Origin: Oscillospiraceae bacterium | GTDB taxonomy: Bacteria; Bacillota; Clostridia; Oscillospirales; Ruminococcaceae | Length of the DNA: 64,000 nt | Direction of reading: 5' to 3' | Assembly (NCBI GenBank): GCA_020024285.1 | Contig: JAHHTZ010000009.1 | Location: forward strand, 1-64,000 | Part shown: positions 44,820-53,936 of the stretch, piece after piece | Position numbering within the stretch: the stretch's first letter is position 1 | Layout of the letters: every line of letters starts with the position of its first letter | Program-made: the position numbers and the translations under genes | Notes under the pieces: model-generated | What the model was told of the DNA's origin: nothing | Databases searched by the model: none | Seen by the model: only the letters and a program-made list of their open reading frames with translations

Positions 44820-45023
44820 ATGAAACAGGGTATCCATCCTACGTATGAGCCAACAGTAGTAAAATGTGCATGTGGTGCAGAATTTGAAACTCGTTCTACA
44901 AAAAAGGATCTGCGCGTTGAAATTTGTTCAAAGTGTCATCCTTTCTTTACTGGCAGACAGAAGCTCGTTGATTCTGGCGGCCGTGTAGATCGCTTCAACA
45001 AACGTTTCAACATGGACAAATAG
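44820..45023 (+). CDS. rpmE: 50S ribosomal protein L31, zinc-binding form
   Basis: A 67-residue ribosomal protein. It begins MKQGIHPTYEPTVVKCACG and has four cysteines (C16, C18, C37, C40) in the pattern of the C+ type, which binds zinc and is degraded or swapped out in zinc starvation. It ends with the usual GGRVDRFNKRF. The ATG follows AGAGGTGACTCCGTA. It is monocistronic with a palindrome over its promoter and its own terminator. Confidence 0.96.
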   Translation: MKQGIHPTYEPTVVKCACGAEFETRSTKKDLRVEICSKCHPFFTGRQKLVDSGGRVDRFNKRFNMDK

Positions 45024-45044
45024 TGGCATAGGGTTTGCCATTCA

Positions 45045-45076
45045 AGGCGGTGCAGATTCTGCACCGCCTTCTTTTC
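45045..45076 (+). terminator. Intrinsic terminator of rpmE
   Basis: A perfect 11-bp stem (45045-45055 with 45061-45071) with a GATTC loop is followed by a T-rich run. Confidence 0.85.
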
Positions 45077-45096
45077 ACGAAAAAAGGAGGCACAGG

Positions 45097-45723
45097 ATGA
45101 AGGAATATGTCACCATTTCTGCCCCGGCAGAAGATTCTTTTGTGGAACGAAAATCAGAATTTATCGGATTTGTTGCTCCGGTACAGACAGAGGAGGAAGC
45201 TCTACGCTTTTTGGAGCAGATCCGCACAAAGCATCGCGATGCAACGCATAACTGCTATGCTTATGTATTAAAAAACGGTGTGAAGCGCTGCTCTGACGAC
45301 GGAGAACCGCAGGGGACTGCGGGGGTGCCGATTTTGGACGTGCTCGAACGTGAGGGACTCACCGACCTGATTGCGGTGGTTACACGCTATTTTGGAGGTA
45401 TCCTGCTGGGGACAGGCGGACTTGTCCGTGCATATGGACATGGGGCAAAGCTTGCAGTGGATGCCGCCCAGCGAAAGGTGATGAGTCCGGCGGTGCGCCT
45501 TGAGGTGCAGATGGACTATAACCAATACGGAAAGCTCAACAACCTCCTCCCCAACTACACAGTCATAATGGAAGATACCGAATTTACGGACATTGTGACA
45601 ATGAAGCTCCTGATGATCCGCACAGATTTGGAACGTTTTCAAAAACAGGTGACGGAGCTGACTGCCGCAACGGTGGAACCAAAAGTCACAGAGGAGTGTA
45701 TGGGAGAATTTCCTGTGCAGTAA
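45097..45723 (+). CDS. YigZ/IMPACT family protein
   Basis: A 208-residue cytoplasmic protein. The IMPACT core motifs are present: KSEFIGFVAPVQTEEEA, THNCYAYVLKNGVKRCSDDG and the GTAGVPILDVLER plus TRYFGGILLGTGGLVRAYG segments. A C-terminal ferredoxin-like domain follows. Members may act in ribosome-linked stress responses; the bacterial role is not well established. The ATG follows AAAAGGAGGCACAGG. It lies alone between rpmE and dgt. Confidence 0.88.
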   Translation: MKEYVTISAPAEDSFVERKSEFIGFVAPVQTEEEALRFLEQIRTKHRDATHNCYAYVLKNGVKRCSDDGEPQGTAGVPILDVLEREGLTDLIAVVTRYFGGILLGTGGLVRAYGHGAKLAVDAAQRKVMSPAVRLEVQMDYNQYGKLNNLLPNYTVIMEDTEFTDIVTMKLLMIRTDLERFQKQVTELTAATVEPKVTEECMGEFPVQ

Positions 45724-45915
45724 GGCACAAGAGGGAGTTTTCCTCTAAGAAAAGCAGAATAATTTGGATTCCTTGCAGAAAAGGAACCATAAAATAAAAA
45801 TATTCGATTTTTTTCAAAATTATTGCAGGAGTTTTTTATTTTTTTCAGTATATAGTATTATAGGGTCTATTGGACTTGTTTCATGTGGTTTGATGGAGTT
45901 TGGGAGGTGGCTTGC

Positions 45916-46929
45916 GTGAATGTTCGGGAACAAACACAGCAATTTGAACAGCAGATGCTCAGTTGTCATGCGGTTTTGTCAAGTCAAAGCCGGGGACGCA
46001 GGGAATATCTTGAAGAATGTCCCATCCGCACTGTCTTTCAGCGGGATCGGGACCGCATCCTTCACAGCAAGTCCTTTCGCCGCCTGATGCATAAAACGTA
46101 GGTTTTTCTCTCTCCGGAGGGAGATCACTACCGAACAAGACTCACCCATACAATGGAGGTGAGCCAGGTGGCGCGCAGCATTGCGCGTGCGCTGCGGCTC
46201 AACGAAGATCTGACGGAAGCAATCGCGCTGGGGCACGATCTGGGGCATACACCGTTTGGACACAGCGGAGAGCGTGTTCTCAACGATATTTGTCCGCTGG
46301 GCTTTGTGCATAGCCTGCAAAGTGTCCGTGTGGCGAATCGCCTCGAAAACGAGGGCAAGGGCTTAAACCTGACATGGGAAGTGCTCAACGGCATTGCCTG
46401 CCATTCCTCCGGGACGCCGGCGGCAACCTGGGAGGGCAGAGTGGTGCGGTATGCAGACAAGATCGCCTATATGAACCATGATGTTGACGATGCCATCCGT
46501 GCAGGTGTGCTGCGGGAAGAAGATATTCCGTGGAATATCCGATACCACTTGGGAAGAACGCCCGGTGAACGCATCACGACCTTTATCACTTCGATTGTCG
46601 AAAACAGCACCGATGATGTCAAAATGTCGGATGAAGTACAGCAGCTCTATCAGGAGCTGCGGGAATTTTTGTTTACTGCTGTTTACTACAATCCTCTCGC
46701 AAAAAGCGAAGAGGGCAAGGTGGAAACCGTTATGGAATCGCTGTATAAGCACTTTGTCATCAACCCCGATACCATGCCGCAGGAATACCGCCGCATTTTA
46801 GAGGAAGAAGGGCTGCATCGTGCCGTCTGTGATTATCTTTCCGGAATGAGCGACCGATATGCAGTGAGCCTTTTTGAAACCCTGTTCATCCCCAAATGCT
46901 GGATGGTGGGAAAACCCGGAGCACAATAG
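45916..46929 (+). pseudogene. dgt: dGTP triphosphohydrolase-like gene interrupted by an amber codon
   Basis: Two consecutive in-frame pieces encode an HD-domain dGTPase. The first (45916-46101, GTG start after GGGAGGTGG) reads QSRGRREYLEECPIRTVFQR and RRLMHKT, then TAG at 46099-46101. The second continues in the same frame with VFLSPEGDHYRTRLTHT and GHDLGHTPFGHSGER. Homologues have HKTQVFL, so one C-to-T change turned Gln (CAG) into amber. The HD motif is intact; a restart at the ATG at 46153 would lose the metal-binding His in THT. Other genes here use TAG as an ordinary stop. It may be a recent null mutation, a sequencing error or suppressed; it still precedes dnaG by 42 nt. Confidence 0.85.
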
Positions 46930-46971
46930 ACAAAAGCACAGTACATACTGTTTGATGGAAAGGAGATGCCT

Positions 46972-48729
46972 ATGATCCCGGATACCTTTATACAGGACCT
47001 CAAATCCTCGTGCGATATTGAAAATATCGTATCCTCTTATGTGAAGCTGACGCGAAAAGGAAAAAATCTTGTGGGTCTGTGTCCTTTTCATTCGGAGAAA
47101 ACAGGGTCATTCTTCATCTATCCCCAAACGCAGTCCTTCTACTGCTTTGGATGCGGGGCTGGCGGGGATGTCATTACGTTTTTGAAACGAATCGAAAACC
47201 TCGAATATATTGAAGCAGTAAAGCTGCTTGCCCAAAAGTCCGGTGTCCCCATCCCGGAGGATACGATGGACGATAAAACAGTTCGCCAAAAGGCGCGCAC
47301 GCTGGAAATCAACCGCGAAACGGCGCGCTTTTACCACCGGTGCCTCATTTCTGAGCAGGGAAAGGCGGCGTACCAATACTTCATCAACCGCGGAAGAACG
47401 CCGAAGATCATCCGCCACTTTGGACTGGGGTATGCGCCCGATGACTGGAACTCTTTGCGCGACCATCTCAAATCAAAGGGATTCAAGGAAGAGGATATCG
47501 AAAACAGCGGCATCTGCGTCCGAAGCAAAAAAGGCGGTCTGTATGACCGTTTTCGCGGGCGTGTGATCTTCCCCATCATCGATTTACGGGGAAACGTGGT
47601 CGGGTTTGGAGGAAGATCCTTGGGAGATCGCGAACCAAAGTATCTCAATTCCTCCGACACCCCGGTATTTAAGAAGAGCAAAAACCTGTTTGCGCTCAAT
47701 TTTGCAAAATCGTCAAAAGCAAAGAGCCTGATCCTGGCAGAAGGATATATGGATGTCATTGCCATCCATCAGGCAGGATTCGACAATGCGGTTGCGACGC
47801 TGGGAACGTCCCTGACAGAGGAACAGGCGCGGTTGATTGCACAATATACCGACACAGTGATCATCGCATACGACTCGGACGGCGCCGGGCAGACTGCCAC
47901 AAAACGTGCCATCAATATTTTTTCCGAGGTTGGGGTCAAGGTGAATATCCTCTCCATTCCCGGAGCGAAGGACCCGGACGAATTCCTGCAAAAGTATGGT
48001 CCACAGCGTTTTGAGCTGCTGCTTGAGGGCTGCACCAATGCTCTGGAATTTGAAATTTCCAAAATACGAAAAAAATATGATGTAGAAACTCCCGATGGGA
48101 AGGTCGGCTTCCTCAAGGAGTTTTCAAGGCTGATGGCAGGCATCCGAAATCCATTGGAGCGCGAGGTCTATCTCACTCAGATGGCAAACGAATTGGGGAT
48201 CGCCCCCGCAGCCATCACAGCGCAGGTGGAGAACATTCAGAAAAGCCAGAAGAAGGCACAGGCGCGCAAAGAAAAAAACGATACCAGTATTTACATCGGA
48301 GATCTTGCCGCAGGGCGCGGCGATATGCAGCGCAAGCGAAACCTCAGGATCGCGATTGCAGAGGAGCGGATCATCGGAATTTTGATGAAAAATCCCGATT
48401 ACCTCTCGTATCTTGTTACGAAGATCGAGCCGCAGCAATTTGTGACCGATGTAAACCGCGAGCTGATTACAACAATTTCGCAGCACATCCAATCGAACCG
48501 TTCCATCGAGCCGATGGCACTTTCGGGAGAATTGTCTGAGGAGGCGATGAAACGCCTGTCCGGAATCCTGGCATCCGAGGAATCTCAGCGGGCACAGCGA
48601 AACGAATTGGATGATTATATACAGGTTGTTCGAGATGGCATAAGTGCAAAATCTCAGGAGGACATTACAAAAATGGACGACCAGGAATTAAAGGGCTATT
48701 TTGATTCGCTGGCAGTTAGAAAGAAATAG
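46972..48729 (+). CDS. dnaG: DNA primase DnaG
   Basis: Makes RNA primers at the replication fork. The 585-residue protein shows the CHC2 zinc-binding domain (CPFHSEKTGSF and FYCFGCGAGGD), the TOPRIM catalytic core (LILAEGYMDVIAIHQAG, YDSDGAGQTATKRAI) and a C-terminal helicase-binding region. The start at 46972 is used because the earlier ATG at 46966 touches the AAAGGAG site. It lies between dgt and rpoD in the classical dgt-dnaG-rpoD order. The gap to rpoD is 15 nt. Confidence 0.96.
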   Translation: MIPDTFIQDLKSSCDIENIVSSYVKLTRKGKNLVGLCPFHSEKTGSFFIYPQTQSFYCFGCGAGGDVITFLKRIENLEYIEAVKLLAQKSGVPIPEDTMDDKTVRQKARTLEINRETARFYHRCLISEQGKAAYQYFINRGRTPKIIRHFGLGYAPDDWNSLRDHLKSKGFKEEDIENSGICVRSKKGGLYDRFRGRVIFPIIDLRGNVVGFGGRSLGDREPKYLNSSDTPVFKKSKNLFALNFAKSSKAKSLILAEGYMDVIAIHQAGFDNAVATLGTSLTEEQARLIAQYTDTVIIAYDSDGAGQTATKRAINIFSEVGVKVNILSIPGAKDPDEFLQKYGPQRFELLLEGCTNALEFEISKIRKKYDVETPDGKVGFLKEFSRLMAGIRNPLEREVYLTQMANELGIAPAAITAQVENIQKSQKKAQARKEKNDTSIYIGDLAAGRGDMQRKRNLRIAIAEERIIGILMKNPDYLSYLVTKIEPQQFVTDVNRELITTISQHIQSNRSIEPMALSGELSEEAMKRLSGILASEESQRAQRNELDDYIQVVRDGISAKSQEDITKMDDQELKGYFDSLAVRKK

Positions 48730-48744
48730 AGTAGGGGGAAAATT

Positions 48745-49824
48745 ATGGCAGTAAAAGATAAAAAAGCGGTGATCCGTGCCCTGATCGAAACCGGTAAGGC
48801 AAACGGAAAGCTGACCGCTCAGGAAATCAACGATGCCTTGGAGCAGCTCGATTTTGACGTGGAAAAAGTGGATAAGCTCTACAACACACTGGAAACGCTC
48901 AATATCGATATCGTGGATGACCTTGATCTGAGCGACCTCGACAAAAAAGACGGGGATGTTGACGATGAAGATGCGCTCCTTTCAGTAGAAGGCATCAACA
49001 TTGACGACCCGGTGAAGGTCTACCTCAAGGAAATCGGTCGAGTACCGCTTTTGTCCCCGGAAGAAGAAATCGAGCTGGCAGAGCGCATGTCGCAGGGCGA
49101 TCCTTATGCGCGTGAGCGTTTGTCAGAAGCAAACCTTCGCCTTGTAGTCAGCATCGCAAAACGATATGTGGGACGCGGGATGCAGTTTTTGGATCTGATC
49201 CAGGAGGGCAATCTCGGTTTGATCAAGGCGGTGGAAAAATTCGACCACACCAAGGGATTTAAGTTTTCTACTTATGCAACGTGGTGGATTCGTCAGGCAA
49301 TCACCCGCGCAATCGCAGATCAGGCAAGAACCATCCGTATCCCGGTGCATATGGTGGAAACCATCAACAAGGTGAAAAAGGTGTCCAGCCAGCTCCTGCA
49401 TAAAAACGGACACGATCCGACGGCAGAAGAAATTGCAGCAGAACTGGATATGCCGTTGGATAAGGTGCGCGAGATCATGCGCGTGGCACAGGAACCTGTT
49501 TCTCTCGAAACCCCGATCGGTGAGGAAGAGGACAGCCATCTTGGAGATTTTATCCCGGATGATGATGCCCCGGCTCCGGCAGATGCAGCTTCCCACACCC
49601 TCCTGCGTGAGGAACTGGAGGATGTGCTTTCCACATTGACCCCTCGCGAGAAAAAGGTGCTTGAACTGAGATTCGGCTTGGTGGATGGAAGAAACCGCAC
49701 CCTCGAAGAGGTGGGCAAGGAGTTTAAGGTCACACGCGAAAGAATTCGCCAGATCGAGGCGAAGGCTTTGCGCAAACTGCGCCACCCAAGCCGCAGCAAA
49801 CGACTGAAAGATTTCCTCGACTAA
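48745..49824 (+). CDS. rpoD: Primary sigma factor RpoD (sigma-A)
   Basis: Housekeeping sigma factor. In 359 residues: region 1.2 (DPVKVYLKEIGRVPLL), region 2 with the -10-melting helix (GLIKAVEKFDHTKGFKFSTY, ATWWIRQAITRAIADQART), region 3 (RIPVHMVETINKV) and region 4 with the -35-binding helix-turn-helix (RTLEEVGKEFKVTRERIRQI). Region 1.1 is short (about 90 residues, acidic). The ATG follows GTAGGGGGAAAATT. It is the last gene of the dgt-dnaG-rpoD unit. Confidence 0.97.
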   Translation: MAVKDKKAVIRALIETGKANGKLTAQEINDALEQLDFDVEKVDKLYNTLETLNIDIVDDLDLSDLDKKDGDVDDEDALLSVEGINIDDPVKVYLKEIGRVPLLSPEEEIELAERMSQGDPYARERLSEANLRLVVSIAKRYVGRGMQFLDLIQEGNLGLIKAVEKFDHTKGFKFSTYATWWIRQAITRAIADQARTIRIPVHMVETINKVKKVSSQLLHKNGHDPTAEEIAAELDMPLDKVREIMRVAQEPVSLETPIGEEEDSHLGDFIPDDDAPAPADAASHTLLREELEDVLSTLTPREKKVLELRFGLVDGRNRTLEEVGKEFKVTRERIRQIEAKALRKLRHPSRSKRLKDFLD

Positions 49825-49835
49825 TGAAAAATTTG

Positions 49836-49864
49836 TTGACAAAGCTGGATAAAAACAGTATACT
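49836..49864 (+). promoter_or_regulatory. Consensus-like promoter of the Rrf2 gene
   Basis: TTGACA (49836-49841), 17-bp spacer, TATACT (49859-49864). The gene starts 30 bp downstream, so the message has a short leader of about 25 nt. Confidence 0.85.
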
Positions 49865-49893
49865 TTTGGAAACGGACAAGAAAGGGTAACATC

Positions 49894-50313
49894 ATGCATA
49901 TCACATTAGAAGCGGATTATGCGATCCGTATAGTTTACTGTTTAGCCTGCGAAGGAAAACGAATGGACGCAAAATCGATTTCAGGAGCAACCGGTGTAAC
50001 GCTGCGTTTTTCGCTGAAAATCCTGAGAAAATTAGTAGCGGCAGGGATCGTGAAGTCTTTTAAGGGAACACAGGGCGGATACGAGATCGGACGTTCGCTG
50101 GACACGATTTCTCTCTATGATGTCATCAGCACCATTGAAGGAGAATATCAGCTCAACCGCTGTGTTGGCGGAAACTATGTATGCGCCCGCATCAAGCAGG
50201 GACCATGCCAGTTTCAGAGAGTGTTCCGCGATATTTCAAAGGATGTTCAAAAGCAGCTGAAATCTCACAAATTTACAGAGTTTGTGAAGACACCGGAACA
50301 GGAAAACGAATAA
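49894..50313 (+). CDS. Rrf2-family transcriptional regulator with cysteine motif
   Basis: A 139-residue winged-helix protein. It starts MHITLEADYAIRIVYCLACEG with helix-turn-helix MDAKSISGATGVTLRFSLKI and a wing ending TQGGYEIGRS. Three cysteines (C90, C97, C105) in RCVGGNYVCARIKQGPCQF match the iron-sulfur-binding arrangement of IscR/NsrR-type members, so it may sense iron-sulfur state, oxygen or NO. It has its own strong promoter and terminator. No target is evident; the IscU-like operon at 4.7 kb is a possible one, but that is a guess. Confidence 0.88.
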   Translation: MHITLEADYAIRIVYCLACEGKRMDAKSISGATGVTLRFSLKILRKLVAAGIVKSFKGTQGGYEIGRSLDTISLYDVISTIEGEYQLNRCVGGNYVCARIKQGPCQFQRVFRDISKDVQKQLKSHKFTEFVKTPEQENE

Positions 50314-50322
50314 GAAGACGAA

Positions 50323-50358
50323 AAAAGACTGTAAATCAAGTTTGATTTACAGTCTTTT
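50323..50358 (+). terminator. Intrinsic terminator of the Rrf2 gene
   Basis: A long A/T-rich stem (50323-50339 with 50342-50358) runs almost to a closed loop, with T4 at the end. Confidence 0.85.
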
Positions 50359-50407
50359 GCTGTCCTTCCGGCTTTATGGGGAGGATTTTCGGGGATGGAT
50401 GAGATGC

Positions 50408-50578
50408 TATAATATCTGTAGAAAGAAAAATCCCAAAAGACAGATGGTGCAGAGAAGTTTTCCACAAGATTGACCGGGAAATGTTGAAAATAAGATGAAG
50501 CATTTGGAAAATCGAGGAAAGAATTGGGAAAGACCCTCATAGAATTGTATGTATGCCGCCTGACGGCGGCTGAGATCA
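50408..50578 (+). ncRNA. Candidate small RNA with own promoter
   Basis: A TATAAT element (50408-50413) starts a 160-nt gene-free stretch. It contains a 7-bp pairing TTTTCCA (50458-50464) with TGGAAAA (50505-50511) and a GC-rich hairpin GCCGCC-TGAC-GGCGGC near 50553-50568. There is no clear -35 element and no U-run at the hairpin, so the call is tentative. Confidence 0.3.
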
Positions 50579-50761
50579 TTACATGATGTGTTCCTCGCAA
50601 ATATTATCCACCACGCGCACACCCATCTTATCGCGGTCTGCAACGCGGTACTGTGCAATGGCAAGATAATCATAAGACGGACAAAGCCGTTTTTCCGGAT
50701 TGATCCGAAGATCCTCCACAACAGGGGGACGCTTCGGCTTTGGATGGGGACAAGATCCCAT
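50579..50761 (-). CDS. Small conserved-looking hypothetical protein
   Basis: A 60-residue protein, MGSCPHPKPKRPPVVEDLRI at its start, with a Pro-rich basic N terminus, then SYDYLAIAQYRVADRDKMGV and a Cys/Glu end. No membrane segment. The start at 50761 follows GAGGTGATTTAC; the longer frame upstream is AT-rich and hydrophobic and has no site. I do not recognise it. It lies divergent from the MBOAT operon. Confidence 0.5.
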   Translation of the reverse strand: MGSCPHPKPKRPPVVEDLRINPEKRLCPSYDYLAIAQYRVADRDKMGVRVVDNICEEHIM

Positions 50762-50984
50762 GTAAATCACCTCACAAATAGCTTTCCCCAAAATATAAAA
50801 TCGATACAGAAAGGAGCAGAAAAAGTATTTTTTGTACTGGAATGAGGGTGTATGTTTTAGTAAAAACAAAGCATCCTTTAAATCGCGCAATAAATTTTAA
50901 AAATATCTTTTCTCACTATTTTTTTGTGCTATAATAGGCTTTATAAGTGTCTGAGAGACCGTAAAGAGTTTGGAGAGTTTTAAA

Positions 50985-52391
50985 ATGGTATTTGCAAATC
51001 TGATTTTCATTTATATATTTTTGCCGCTGAATTTGCTGATGTATTTTGTTACAAAAAACAAGGGATTTCGGAATGCGGTCTTGATTGCCTTTTCCCTGTT
51101 TTTTTATGCATGGGGCGAACCGGTTTGGATCACGCTGCTGCTGTTTTCTGCTGTGATAGACTATATTCACGGACTTGTCATCGAGGGACATCGTGGGCAA
51201 TGGCAGGCAAAGGCGGCGGTTATTTCGTCACTTATCTTGAATCTCGGACTTCTGGGGATTTTTAAATACAGCGGCTTCCTTGTTGAAAATATAAACAATC
51301 TTCTGCATATCTCCCTTCCGGTGCCGTTCTTCGCCTTGCCGATCGGTATTTCCTTTTATACCTTCCAAACGATTTCCTATACGGTGGATGTTTATCGGGG
51401 AGATGTGCATGCCCAGTCATCCTTTGCAAAATTTCTGATGTATGTTTCCTGCTATCACCAGCTGGTGGCGGGCCCTATTGTGCGCTACAGCGATGTTGCA
51501 GCAGAAATTGAGGACCGCAGCACAAGCATTGTGGATTTCAGCGAAGGGATCACCCAGTTCTGCATCGGGCTTGCAAAGAAGGTTATGGTGGCAAACGTGG
51601 CAGGACAGATGGTTGCGCGATACCTCGATGGGGATCTGGCAAAGCTCTCCGTAGCCGGCGCATGGTTTGGTGTTGCGATGTTCTCCATCCAGCTGTACTA
51701 TGACTTCTCCGGATATTCCGATATGGCGATCGGTCTGGGGCGCATCTTCGGCTTCCATTATCCGATGAACTTCAACTACCCGTATATCTCCAAATCCATC
51801 ACGGAATTCTGGCGGAGATGGCATATTTCCCTTGGGAGCTTTTTCCGCGATTATGTCTATATCCCCCTTGGGGGCAACCGCCATCACCAGCTTCTGAACA
51901 TTGCAATCGTCTGGTTCCTGACCGGTCTGTGGCATGGCGCAAGCTGGAACTTTATCCTCTGGGGTCTGTATTACGGAGTGCTTCTGCTGATTGAAAAGGT
52001 GTTTTTGCTCCGTGTTCTGGAGAAGATCCCATCGTTTTTTAACCATCTCTATGTGCTGTTCCTTACTTTAGTAGGCTGGACCATCTTCTATGTGACGGAT
52101 TTGGGAAGATTGGGTCATATTTTCTCCATCCTTTTTGGCAGAGCAGGAGCACCGCTTGGCGATTTGCAGCTGACCATCACAGTGCAGAACAATCTGTTCT
52201 GGCTGATTGCAGCGATACTGTTTTGTATGCCGATCACACAATGGATCAAAAAAGGAATCCGTCATCTCACCGCAGAGGGGCAGGCCTTGTGCCAGGGCGG
52301 AGCCATTGTGATGAATGTGATGATCCTTTTCCTGTGTACTGCCCTTTTGGTGGGACAGAGCTATAATCCATTCTTGTATTTCCGTTTCTAA
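50985..52391 (+). CDS. MBOAT family O-acyltransferase, AlgI/DltB-like
   Basis: A polytopic membrane protein of 469 residues with many hydrophobic segments. It carries the AlgI landmarks FSLFFYAWGEP, PIGISFYTFQTISYTVDVYR, FWRRWHISLGSFFRDYVYIP and the catalytic-His region LTGLWHGASWNFILWGLYYG. Such proteins pass acyl groups (often acetyl) across the membrane to a partner that esterifies a surface polymer. The start ATG at 50985 follows GGAGAG. It is the first gene of a three-gene operon with the DHHW and DctP-like genes. Confidence 0.9.
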   Translation: MVFANLIFIYIFLPLNLLMYFVTKNKGFRNAVLIAFSLFFYAWGEPVWITLLLFSAVIDYIHGLVIEGHRGQWQAKAAVISSLILNLGLLGIFKYSGFLVENINNLLHISLPVPFFALPIGISFYTFQTISYTVDVYRGDVHAQSSFAKFLMYVSCYHQLVAGPIVRYSDVAAEIEDRSTSIVDFSEGITQFCIGLAKKVMVANVAGQMVARYLDGDLAKLSVAGAWFGVAMFSIQLYYDFSGYSDMAIGLGRIFGFHYPMNFNYPYISKSITEFWRRWHISLGSFFRDYVYIPLGGNRHHQLLNIAIVWFLTGLWHGASWNFILWGLYYGVLLLIEKVFLLRVLEKIPSFFNHLYVLFLTLVGWTIFYVTDLGRLGHIFSILFGRAGAPLGDLQLTITVQNNLFWLIAAILFCMPITQWIKKGIRHLTAEGQALCQGGAIVMNVMILFLCTALLVGQSYNPFLYFRF

Positions 52392-52403
52392 GGGGGCGAA
52401 TTC

Positions 52404-53918
52404 GTGAGAAGCAACAAGGATTTCTCCGCAAAAGAACTTTCCAATTTAACAGCGGCGCATTTTCTGAATGCAGGGATTTTTGTCGTGGTGCTTTGTATTA
52501 TGGGTCTTGCTGCGCTGTTTTTCCCAAAACCTACTGTATCAGAGTATGAAAAGCGTAAACTGGAGAAGATGCCGCAATTTTCGGTGCAAAGCCTTTTCTC
52601 CGGAGAATATACAGAGAAGCTCGATCTGTTTTTTGCGGACACCTTCCCTGCGCGTGAAAAGTTTGTTGAAATGGCAGCGCGTCAGGAAGAGTTCAGAGGG
52701 CTTCGCGTTGACGATGTAAAGCTGCACGAGGCGCCAACCAATCCGCAGCCGCCGGCTCCGCCGGAACTCCCGCCGACAAAACCGGACAGCAGCTCCTCCG
52801 AGCAAACACAGCAGGAGGTAAAACCGCCAGACGTTCCTGAGGACGATGGGGTGGAGGGAGAGAAGCGCGGGTCTGTCTTTATCTACAAAGATATGGCGCT
52901 GCCGCTTTTCGGAAGCAATCCATATGCATGTGAGCGATATGCCAACACCATCAACAAATACCACGAGGTTTTGGGCGATGAGGTAACAATATACAATCTT
53001 GTAATCCCGTCCTCTATCGAATTTTATCTGCCTGAGAAATACAAAGATAAGGGTCTTACCAGCGATGAAAAGAGCAATATCGAGCTGATCTACTCGATGA
53101 TGGACCCTGCCATTCGGACGGTGGATGCCTACAGCAAAATGGAGCAGGCAAAGGACCAGTATATCTATTTCCGCACAGACCATCACTGGACCGTTCGGGG
53201 AGCCTACGCCGCCTACACCGCCTTCTGCGAGAAGGCAGGCTTTACTCCGGTGCCGCTGGAAAAAATGGAGCGTCATGTGATCGATAATTTTGTGGGAACA
53301 CTCTACGGTCAGACGCAGGACATCAAGCTCAAGGAGCATCCGGACTATGTGGAATACTTTATCCCTCCGGTCGAAACCACAACGTATCGTTATATGAGAG
53401 GTCAGCCGTTCACACCGTATGAATCCACTATTTTTGCAAACTATGCAACAAGCGGACCGAATACGTACAGCGTTTTCCTGCACGGAGATTTTCCCCTGAC
53501 GCACATCAAGACCAATCTGCACACCGGAAGAAAGATCGCAGTAGTCAAGGAATCGTTCGGAAATGCATTTTCTCCGTTCCTTGTTTCACACTATGATGAA
53601 GTATTTGTGGTGGATCAGCGTTATTTCCAGCTTGGATTTATCAACTTCCTCAAGCAAAACGGTGTAACCGATCTTTTGTTCATCAATAACATTTTTGCAG
53701 CAAATACCGATATCCGTATCAACGAGATCAACCGCATCATGTATCAGCAGTTTGTCCCACCGCCGCCTGTGGAAGCGCAGCGGGTGCCTGAAGAGGGCGA
53801 GCAGGAGAGCACAGCTGAGGAAGAAACCAGCGAAAAAACAGAGAAGGATCAGGAGAAGGAGAACGAGAACGACGAATCTTCGGGAAAGAAGAAAAAATCA
53901 AAACACGACGAGGAATAA
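52404..53918 (+). CDS. DHHW/AlgX-like surface protein
   Basis: A 504-residue protein with one N-terminal membrane anchor (LNAGIFVVVLCIMGLAALFF) and an external domain. The signature YFRTDHHWTVRGAY, with KEHPDYVEYF later, marks the DHHW/AlgX SGNH-hydrolase-like family that transfers acyl groups from an MBOAT protein to a polysaccharide or protein. A Pro-rich insert (about 112-145) and a highly charged Glu/Lys C-terminal tail flank the domain. The start is GTG at 52404, 12 nt after the MBOAT stop, so they are coupled. Confidence 0.88.
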   Translation: MRSNKDFSAKELSNLTAAHFLNAGIFVVVLCIMGLAALFFPKPTVSEYEKRKLEKMPQFSVQSLFSGEYTEKLDLFFADTFPAREKFVEMAARQEEFRGLRVDDVKLHEAPTNPQPPAPPELPPTKPDSSSSEQTQQEVKPPDVPEDDGVEGEKRGSVFIYKDMALPLFGSNPYACERYANTINKYHEVLGDEVTIYNLVIPSSIEFYLPEKYKDKGLTSDEKSNIELIYSMMDPAIRTVDAYSKMEQAKDQYIYFRTDHHWTVRGAYAAYTAFCEKAGFTPVPLEKMERHVIDNFVGTLYGQTQDIKLKEHPDYVEYFIPPVETTTYRYMRGQPFTPYESTIFANYATSGPNTYSVFLHGDFPLTHIKTNLHTGRKIAVVKESFGNAFSPFLVSHYDEVFVVDQRYFQLGFINFLKQNGVTDLLFINNIFAANTDIRINEINRIMYQQFVPPPPVEAQRVPEEGEQESTAEEETSEKTEKDQEKENENDESSGKKKKSKHDEE

Positions 53919-53936
53919 CGAACAGGAGGGCAGCTG

